Origin: Rhizobium sp. Q54
GTDB lineage: Bacteria; Bacteroidota; Bacteroidia; Flavobacteriales; Flavobacteriaceae
NCBI GenBank assembly: GCA_943324395.2
Contig: CALPLL020000015.1
Span: 1-15,799, forward strand
DNA: 15,799 nt
Direction: 5' to 3'
Shown here in pieces: positions 15,313 to 15,799 of the stretch. How positions within the stretch are numbered: the first letter of the stretch is position 1; the number at the start of each line of letters is the position of its first letter. Made by a program: the position numbers and the translations under genes. The notes beneath the pieces were generated by a model. The model worked only from the letters and a program-made list of their open reading frames with translations, did not search any database and was not told the origin of the DNA.

Positions 15313-15493
15313 TTTAAATATTTAATATTACTAAATAAAATAGTGGTTGTCATATACAACAAAAATTTTAAAAAAATTAATCAAAAAAAATTTTTTTTTA
15401 ACGATTTATTATCACATATTTGTAGTCCAAAAAATAAACATCCCTTATCCGTTATTTTTTGTAACTTAATAAAACGATAACTTTTAAATTACT
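15313..15493. promoter_or_regulatory. dnaA upstream intergenic region, A+T-rich
   Basis: Divergent promoter region of the thioesterase and dnaA. It includes a run of eight A followed by about ten T (15383-15400). A possible dnaA -7 element CATATTTG (15415-15422) matches TAnnTTTG except for the first base, without a TTG at -33. No convincing cluster of DnaA boxes is seen. Confidence 0.35.
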
Positions 15494-15799
15494 ATGAGCA
15501 AAACTGCGCAATCAGTCTGGGAAAATTGTCTAGAATTCATCAAGGACAATATTCAAGACCAAGCTTACAAAACTTGGTTTGAACCAATAAAATCAGTAGA
15601 ACTTACTGATAACGCGCTGTATATACAAGTTCCTAGTAAATTTTTCTACGAGTGGCTTGAAGAACATTATGTAAAATTATTGAAAGTTGCATTAACTAAA
15701 GAACTTGGTAAAAACGCAAAGTTACTTTATAAAATTAAGATGGAGAACACTTATGGCAATAAACAACCATTTATGGAACAATTGCCAAGTGCTCATAGA
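15494..15799 (+). CDS. dnaA: Chromosomal replication initiator DnaA, N-terminal part, cut by window end
   Basis: The first 102 codons are open to the window edge, starting at ATG 15494 and reading MSKTAQSVWENCLEFIKDNI. DnaA is the AAA+ ATPase that binds and opens the origin; only domain I (about 1-85, which recruits helicase and DnaA partners) and the beginning of the linker are visible here. The segments AYKTWFEPI (about 25-33) and LYIQVPSKFFYEWLEEHY (about 47-64) are typical of domain I. The AAA+ and DNA-binding domains must lie beyond the window. The upstream gene is divergent, so dnaA has its own promoter in the A+T-rich gap. Confidence 0.93.
   Translation, partial: MSKTAQSVWENCLEFIKDNIQDQAYKTWFEPIKSVELTDNALYIQVPSKFFYEWLEEHYVKLLKVALTKELGKNAKLLYKIKMENTYGNKQPFMEQLPSAHR

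Noticed and set aside
15411..15455. DnaA boxes near dnaA (TTATCACAT, TTATCCGTT)
   Set aside because: Each differs from TTATCCACA at three or more positions and there is no cluster, so no origin is claimed.

Overview
The window looks like a Flavobacterium-type chromosome (Bacteroidota). It is strongly A+T-rich, several promoters fit the Bacteroidetes TTG / TAnnTTTG pattern, and the proteins read as flavobacterial versions of their families. The right edge holds the start of dnaA, so the window lies just upstream of the replication initiator gene. Most of it is ordinary housekeeping sequence; the unusual part is at the left (about 100-3860).

Left edge (1-292): a displaced 3' half of a tRNA (probably Met, CAT anticodon), followed by its terminator, which looks like an attachment-site scar of an integrative element lying to the left. 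Next, on the minus strand, comes one type II-like CRISPR repeat with one adjoining spacer-sized stretch.

293-3861: an intact 1115-residue Cas9 homologue (minus strand) of the type II-C flavobacterial kind. It keeps the arginine-rich bridge helix, the recognition lobe and the C-terminal WED/PAM-interacting region, but every canonical RuvC and HNH catalytic position I can align is substituted. Divergently upstream lies a well-formed tracrRNA gene: promoter, anti-repeat, nexus hairpin and a UUCG-loop terminator. Its anti-repeat pairs with the single repeat at the other end of cas9 through segments of 5, 15 and 7 bp. No cas1, cas2, csn2 or multi-spacer array is present. The whole reads as a naturally nuclease-dead Cas9 with a conserved dual-RNA scaffold and a possibly fixed single guide. 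That fits an RNA-guided binder or regulator better than a defence system. The target is not identified.

3924-7377: a strong promoter and the nadC-nadA-nadB operon for de novo NAD synthesis from aspartate. 7404-9844 (minus): hisS followed by an alpha/beta-hydrolase lipoprotein. 10034-11278 (plus): a MacB/FtsX-type ABC permease. 11282-12627 (minus): a GNAT acetyltransferase and prmC. 12652-14911 (plus): ribD, a HAD hydrolase and a YigZ/IMPACT protein in a tight operon. 14908-15312 (minus): a YbgC-type thioesterase. 15494 to the end: dnaA, cut by the window edge.

All calls come from reading motifs, without database searches; family names rest on remembered signatures. Novelty of the dead Cas9 locus is not verified.
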